Assembly: GCA_003644175.1 (NCBI GenBank)
Contig: QNBS01000061.1
Location: 1 to 9,576, forward strand
Reading direction: 5' to 3'
DNA from: Planctomycetota bacterium
GTDB taxonomy: Bacteria; Planctomycetota; Phycisphaerae; Sedimentisphaerales; Anaerohalosphaeraceae
DNA length: 9,576 nucleotides
The position numbers were made by a program, and so were the translations under genes. Position 1 is the first letter of the stretch. Every line of letters starts with the position of its first letter. This document shows positions 9,231 through 9,576 of this stretch, piece by piece. The notes beneath the pieces were generated by a model. The model saw nothing but the letters and a program-made list of their open reading frames with translations. It was not told where the DNA came from and ran no database searches.

Positions 9231-9239
9231 TTATCCACC
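9231..9239. promoter_or_regulatory. Near-consensus DnaA box
   Basis: TTATCCACC differs from the consensus TTATCCACA at the last base only. It lies just beyond the end of the ABC-F gene. It is the only close match I found in the region upstream of dnaN; single near matches can occur by chance. Confidence 0.4.
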
Positions 9240-9240
9240 C

Positions 9241-9253
9241 CCTGTCTCACAGG
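9241..9253. repeat. Inverted repeat CCTGT-CTC-ACAGG over the ABC-F stop codon
   Basis: A perfect 5-bp stem with a 3-nt loop, spanning the TGA of the ABC-F gene (9249-9247). It is not followed by a T-run on the minus strand. Significance is uncertain. Confidence 0.35.
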
Positions 9254-9576
9254 CGAATCTCGTAGGCTCGGTACAGTAAGTCAAGTTCAGCTTCCCCGAC
9301 CTTGAGCCGTTCCTGCAGGCTTGCCAGTAATTCCGGGTTGTGATAGTACTTTTCATCACCGAACTCTTCCTGCAATCCGGCGATCTTCTCCTCCAACGAC
9401 ATAATCATCTCTTCTATCTGCTCGGTCGTGTATTTATTGAACCGTTTCAATTCCGCCCCAACCGCACTCGTCGGTTTCTTTGCGGCCTTGCCCGCTGCCG
9501 GCCGTGAATATCTGGTTTTTTCTAACTGCTTGTCGGCGGTACGTTTACGTACTTTTTCGGCATACAGCGAATACAC
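9247..9576 (-). CDS. ABC-F family ATPase, C-terminal part (5' end beyond window)
   Basis: The visible 109 residues are the end of a longer protein whose frame runs off the window edge. The first visible codon is an internal GTG (Val), not a start. The YSLYAEKVRKR stretch matches the YSFYxxxK segment that follows the second ATPase domain in ABC-F proteins. A basic Lys/Ala/Pro-rich linker follows (about 22-40). Then comes a coiled-coil C-terminal domain with TTEQIEEMIMSLEEKIAGLQEEF and PELLASLQERL, ending near the TGA. ABC-F proteins are cytoplasmic, ribosome-associated ATPases that act in translation or antibiotic resistance, and some (Uup) affect DNA metabolism. No ATPase motif is visible in this fragment, so the subfamily cannot be told. 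A coiled-coil protein of another type is possible but less likely. Confidence 0.75.
   Translation of the reverse strand: MYSLYAEKVRKRTADKQLEKTRYSRPAAGKAAKKPTSAVGAELKRFNKYTTEQIEEMIMSLEEKIAGLQEEFGDEKYYHNPELLASLQERLKVGEAELDLLYRAYEIRL

Larger units (their letters stand above)
8770..9246. other. 477-bp intergenic region upstream of dnaN, candidate oriC
   Basis: This is the longest gap in the window, between the ABC-F gene and dnaN. It holds an 81% AT block (8970-9012), one near-consensus DnaA box (9231-9239), six GTAAC/GTTAC words, a 12-bp direct repeat, several small inverted repeats, and a C-rich plus strand. These are features seen at bacterial origins, and dnaN is often next to oriC. Against it: dnaA is absent here and a dense cluster of TTATCCACA boxes is missing. 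It must also contain the dnaN promoter. Two TACAGT hexamers on the minus strand within 8832-8852 are possible -10 elements, but I cannot fix one. Confidence 0.4.

Overview
The window is a gene-dense piece of a bacterial chromosome. It is moderately GC-rich, and every convincing gene lies on the minus strand. From high to low coordinates, which is the direction of transcription, it holds: the 3' end of an ABC-F ATPase; a 477-bp non-coding region; dnaN (sliding clamp); a DUF721/DciA-type gene; gyrB; a TPR lipoprotein; a structured intergenic block that includes a candidate small membrane-protein ORF; ftsK; and a PfkB-family sugar-phosphate kinase. No tRNA, rRNA, CRISPR array or recognisable transposase gene was seen.

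The core is a DNA-replication cluster (dnaN, dciA-like, gyrB). The dciA-like gene and gyrB share an ATGA overlap, so translational coupling is likely. recF, a common neighbour of dnaN and gyrB, is absent from between them, and dnaA is not in the window. The 477 bp upstream of dnaN hold an AT-rich block, one near-consensus DnaA box, and several short words repeated in direct and inverted orientation. This is a plausible replication origin or autoregulatory region, but it is unproven.

Downstream of gyrB a lipoprotein gene has a perfect hairpin touching its Shine-Dalgarno sequence. The interval between this gene and ftsK carries a 159-bp nested inverted-repeat element that looks like a mobile or repetitive stem-loop. 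It also holds an unannotated open frame that would encode a single-pass membrane peptide and stops one base before the TTG start of ftsK. FtsK is complete: membrane domain, motor and gamma domain, followed by an unusual acidic tail of about 59 residues. The kinase gene after it has its start region duplicated 49 bp upstream.

The taxonomic reading is inference only. The long Gram-negative form of GyrB, the dnaN-DUF721-gyrB order without recF, and the general protein character fit Planctomycetota (Phycisphaerae-like) or a related deep lineage, but nothing in the window proves this. The main biological candidates are the region upstream of dnaN, the stem-loop element, and the small ORF before ftsK. 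No obviously new multi-gene system is present.
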